In this document: positions 6,798 through 8,628 of the stretch, in pieces | Layout: every line of letters begins with the position of its first letter | How positions within the stretch are numbered: the first letter of the stretch is position 1 | DNA from: Paracoccaceae bacterium | GTDB lineage: Bacteria; Pseudomonadota; Alphaproteobacteria; Rhodobacterales; Rhodobacteraceae | Length of the DNA stretch: 8,628 bases | Assembly: GCA_007131465.1 (NCBI GenBank) | Contig: SLQN01000246.1 | Location: 1 to 8,628 of the forward strand | Direction of reading: 5' to 3' | The notes under the pieces: model-generated | What the model was told of the DNA's origin: nothing | The model's input: only the letters and a program-made list of their open reading frames with translations | The model's database searches: none | Made by a program: the position numbers and the translations under genes

Positions 6798-7888
6798 TCC
6801 TCGAATGGTATCTGATGCGCCGGATCGCAGGCAGCTTTCTGATGGTTTCGGGGGTGTTTCTTGGGATGCTGCTGCTTCTCGACATGGTTGAGCAGATGCG
6901 CAGGCTGGCGTCGGTGTCGGTCAGGTTCGGGCAGGCGTTTCGTCTTGCGATCCTCAACCTGCCCGAAGGCTTTTATGAGATTGCGCCGCTGGTGCTGATG
7001 CTGTCGGCGATGTGGGTCGGACTGGCGTTGTCGCGATCCTCGGAATTCGTGGTCATCCGCGCCACGGGGCGGTCGATCCCGCGCTTGCTGGTTGCCCCGG
7101 CGCTGGCCGTCATCCTTGCCAGCATCATCTTTGTAGCGGTGCTCAACCCGCTTGTGGCCAGCGCCTCGCGCGAATATGCGCGCACGCTGGCGCAGATTCG
7201 CGACTTGCCGACAAGTGCTGTGGCGTTGCTGCAAGAAGGTTTGTGGCTGCGTCAGGCCGACGCGCAGGGTGGCACCGTGATCCATGCCGCCTCGGCGGAA
7301 GACACCGGGACAGTTTTGCGCGATGTCACCTTCCTTGTGTTCGCGGGGCAGGACGGTGTCGCGCGCCGCTTGCAGGCCTCCAGCGCCAATCTGCGCCCCG
7401 GCTACTGGCAGTTGCGCGATGTGAAATCCTGGAACCTTGCCGAGATCAACCCCGAACAGGCCTCCGAGACCCTGGCCTCGCTTAAAGTCCCGAGCGACCT
7501 GACGCCGGATCAGATTCGGGACAGTTTCGCCCAGGTCAGGGCGATTCCGCTGATGCAGCTTCCAGGCTTCATCGCAGCACTCGAACGCGCGGGCTTCGCC
7601 GCGCTGGAACACCGGATGCGCCTGAACATGGAACTGGCCTTGCCACTGATGCTGTGCGGCATGTTGCTGATGGCGCTGGCGCTGAGCATCCACCACATGC
7701 GCGCGGGAACTGCTGCCTTGCGCGCGCTGATCACGATTCTGGCTGGATTCAGCTTGTTCTTTCTGCGTAACTTCGCACAGGTGCTTGGGGAAAGCGGGCA
7801 GGTTCCTGTGCTGCTGGCAGCGTGGGGCTTGCCGGTCGCAACGCTGCTTCTGGCCTGCGGTCTGTTGTTGAATCTGGAGGAAGGATGA
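6794..7888 (+). CDS. lptG: LPS export ABC transporter permease LptG
   Basis: A 364-residue partner permease of LptF in the LptB2FG exporter. It begins MILEWYLMRRIAGSF, followed by membrane helices at about 11-30, 58-79 and 99-121. The periplasmic jellyroll-like domain covers about 125-275, with KVPSDLTPDQIRDSF (231-245) near its end. The last helices are at about 280-298, 307-327 and 338-359. The cytoplasmic coupling region reads SRSSEFVVIRATG (80-92). The ATG overlaps the lptF stop and is preceded by a G-rich ribosome site (6783-6789). A longer in-frame ATG at 6599 lies inside lptF and is rejected. The stop overlaps the lptD start (ATGA, 7885-7888). Family and order are clear; no defect is seen. 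Confidence 0.93.
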   Translation: MILEWYLMRRIAGSFLMVSGVFLGMLLLLDMVEQMRRLASVSVRFGQAFRLAILNLPEGFYEIAPLVLMLSAMWVGLALSRSSEFVVIRATGRSIPRLLVAPALAVILASIIFVAVLNPLVASASREYARTLAQIRDLPTSAVALLQEGLWLRQADAQGGTVIHAASAEDTGTVLRDVTFLVFAGQDGVARRLQASSANLRPGYWQLRDVKSWNLAEINPEQASETLASLKVPSDLTPDQIRDSFAQVRAIPLMQLPGFIAALERAGFAALEHRMRLNMELALPLMLCGMLLMALALSIHHMRAGTAALRALITILAGFSLFFLRNFAQVLGESGQVPVLLAAWGLPVATLLLACGLLLNLEEG

Positions 7889-8628
7889 CGCCATCGCGGC
7901 ATCTGGCGGGGCTTGCGCTGCTTGTTTCAAGCAGCGTCTTGACGGTTCTGCTGGCCGCGCTTCTCTGGGCGGCCGTCCCGCGCAGTGCTGTAGCGCAATC
8001 CGGTTCCCCCCCGCAATTGGCGACGCTGGTGGCCGATACTTTGTATCTGGACGGGCCGGGTACATTGATCGCCGAGGGCAATGTCGAAGCGCTGTTTCGC
8101 GGCGCGCGCCTGCAGGCAAGCCGCATCCGTTATGACCGCGCGTCGGATCAGGTCTTTGTCGAGGGTCCGATCACGCTGAGCGAAGGGCCGGATGTCGTGA
8201 TCCTGGCCGATCAGGCGGAACTGTCGCTGACGCTGCGGCAAGGGCTGATCCGGTCGGCGCGTGTCGTGCTGGACCAGCAGTTGCAAATCGCTGCGCATTC
8301 GGTCGAACTGGTCGATGACCGATTTGTGGTGCTCAATGCCGCCATTGCTTCAAGTTGCGAGATCTGCGCCAGTCGCCGCACACCGCTGTGGGAAATCCGG
8401 GCGCGGCGTGTGGTGCAGGATGAGGCCGAACAGCAGGTCTATTTCGAGCATGCGCAGTTCAGGTTGTTCGGGCTGCCGGTCTTCTATGTACCGCGTTTGC
8501 GTGTGCCCGACCCGAGGCTGGACCGTGCAACCGGCTTTCTGACGCCGAGTTTCGTGATCGACACGAATCACGGCTTCGGGTTGCGCGCGCCCTATTTCAT
8601 CGTGCTCTCGCAGGACCGTGACCTTACG
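7885..8628 (+). CDS. lptD: LPS-assembly protein LptD, N-terminal 248 codons; partial at window edge
   Basis: LptD is the outer-membrane beta-barrel that, plugged by LptE, receives LPS from the LptA bridge and places it in the outer leaflet. A signal peptide is visible at about 1-37 (hydrophobic core, likely cleavage after AVA). An OstA/LptA-like beta-taco domain follows at about 45-150 with DTLYLDGPGTLIAEGNVEA and the repeated short beta strands. After it come SSCEICASRRTPLWEIRARRV (157-175), the FEHAQFRLFGLPVFYVPRLRVPDP region and GFLTPSF (217-223), which leads into the barrel. C158 and C161 form a CxxC pair in the region joining the N-terminal domain to the barrel. GGAGG (7876-7880) gives a strong ribosome site four bases before the ATG, which overlaps the lptG stop. 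Most of the barrel lies beyond the window. In related genomes surA and pdxA commonly follow. Confidence 0.93.
   Translation, partial: MTPSRHLAGLALLVSSSVLTVLLAALLWAAVPRSAVAQSGSPPQLATLVADTLYLDGPGTLIAEGNVEALFRGARLQASRIRYDRASDQVFVEGPITLSEGPDVVILADQAELSLTLRQGLIRSARVVLDQQLQIAAHSVELVDDRFVVLNAAIASSCEICASRRTPLWEIRARRVVQDEAEQQVYFEHAQFRLFGLPVFYVPRLRVPDPRLDRATGFLTPSFVIDTNHGFGLRAPYFIVLSQDRDLT

Noticed and set aside
6368..8119. 583-codon open frame on the minus strand, antisense to lptF, lptG and lptD
   Set aside because: It crosses three well-identified genes, is rich in Gln/Arg/His, has no family motif, and is explained by third-position GC bias.
1..8628. CRISPR arrays, insertion sequences, tRNA/rRNA genes, phage or defence systems
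   Set aside because: No regularly spaced repeats, terminal inverted repeats with a transposase, structural RNA hallmarks or defence-type domains were seen on either strand.

Overview
The window reads as a chromosomal segment of an alphaproteobacterium, most likely of the Rhodobacteraceae (Roseobacter/Rhodobacter type). This is an inference from the GC-rich sequence with strong third-position GC bias, the protein flavour (aconitase A, IorAB, and the lptF-lptG-lptD order), and tightly packed genes with repeated ATGA stop/start overlaps. It holds seven protein genes, of which acnA and lptD run off the two ends. I see no rRNA, tRNA, CRISPR array, insertion sequence or phage gene.

Layout. (1) Positions 1-517, minus strand: the first 172 codons of aconitase A (TCA cycle). 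(2) Positions 518-772: a divergent regulatory region carrying an 11-base element (CTTGATTGGCC) once towards each flanking gene, a perfect 8+1+8 palindrome, and a 10-bp-spaced tandem repeat. (3) Positions 773-1489, plus strand: an exported DUF1223 protein with a CxxC motif. (4) Positions 1572-4270, plus strand: a two-gene operon for a periplasmic molybdenum hydroxylase of the isoquinoline 1-oxidoreductase (IorAB) type, with a small [2Fe-2S] subunit and a Tat-targeted molybdopterin subunit. (5) Positions 4324-5535, minus strand: a cytochrome P450 meeting iorB tail to tail. (6) Positions 5682-8628, plus strand: lptF-lptG-lptD, each start overlapping the previous stop. They encode the two permease subunits of the LPS-export ABC transporter and the outer-membrane LPS translocon; lptD is cut by the window end.

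How the genes work together. LptF and LptG pair with LptB to extract LPS from the inner membrane, and LptD (with LptE) inserts it in the outer membrane, so the last three genes are one envelope-assembly operon. IorA and IorB form one enzyme that hydroxylates a substrate (N-heteroaromatic or aldehyde-like, not predictable) and passes electrons through two [2Fe-2S] clusters, but no cytochrome or other acceptor gene lies here. The P450 also lacks a local ferredoxin or reductase. The iorAB plus P450 block sits between housekeeping loci and looks like an accessory oxidative-metabolism insert.

Nothing here forces the conclusion of an undescribed system. The least explained items are the shared divergent elements between acnA and the DUF1223 gene, the DUF1223 protein itself, and the orphan oxidoreductase/P450 block.
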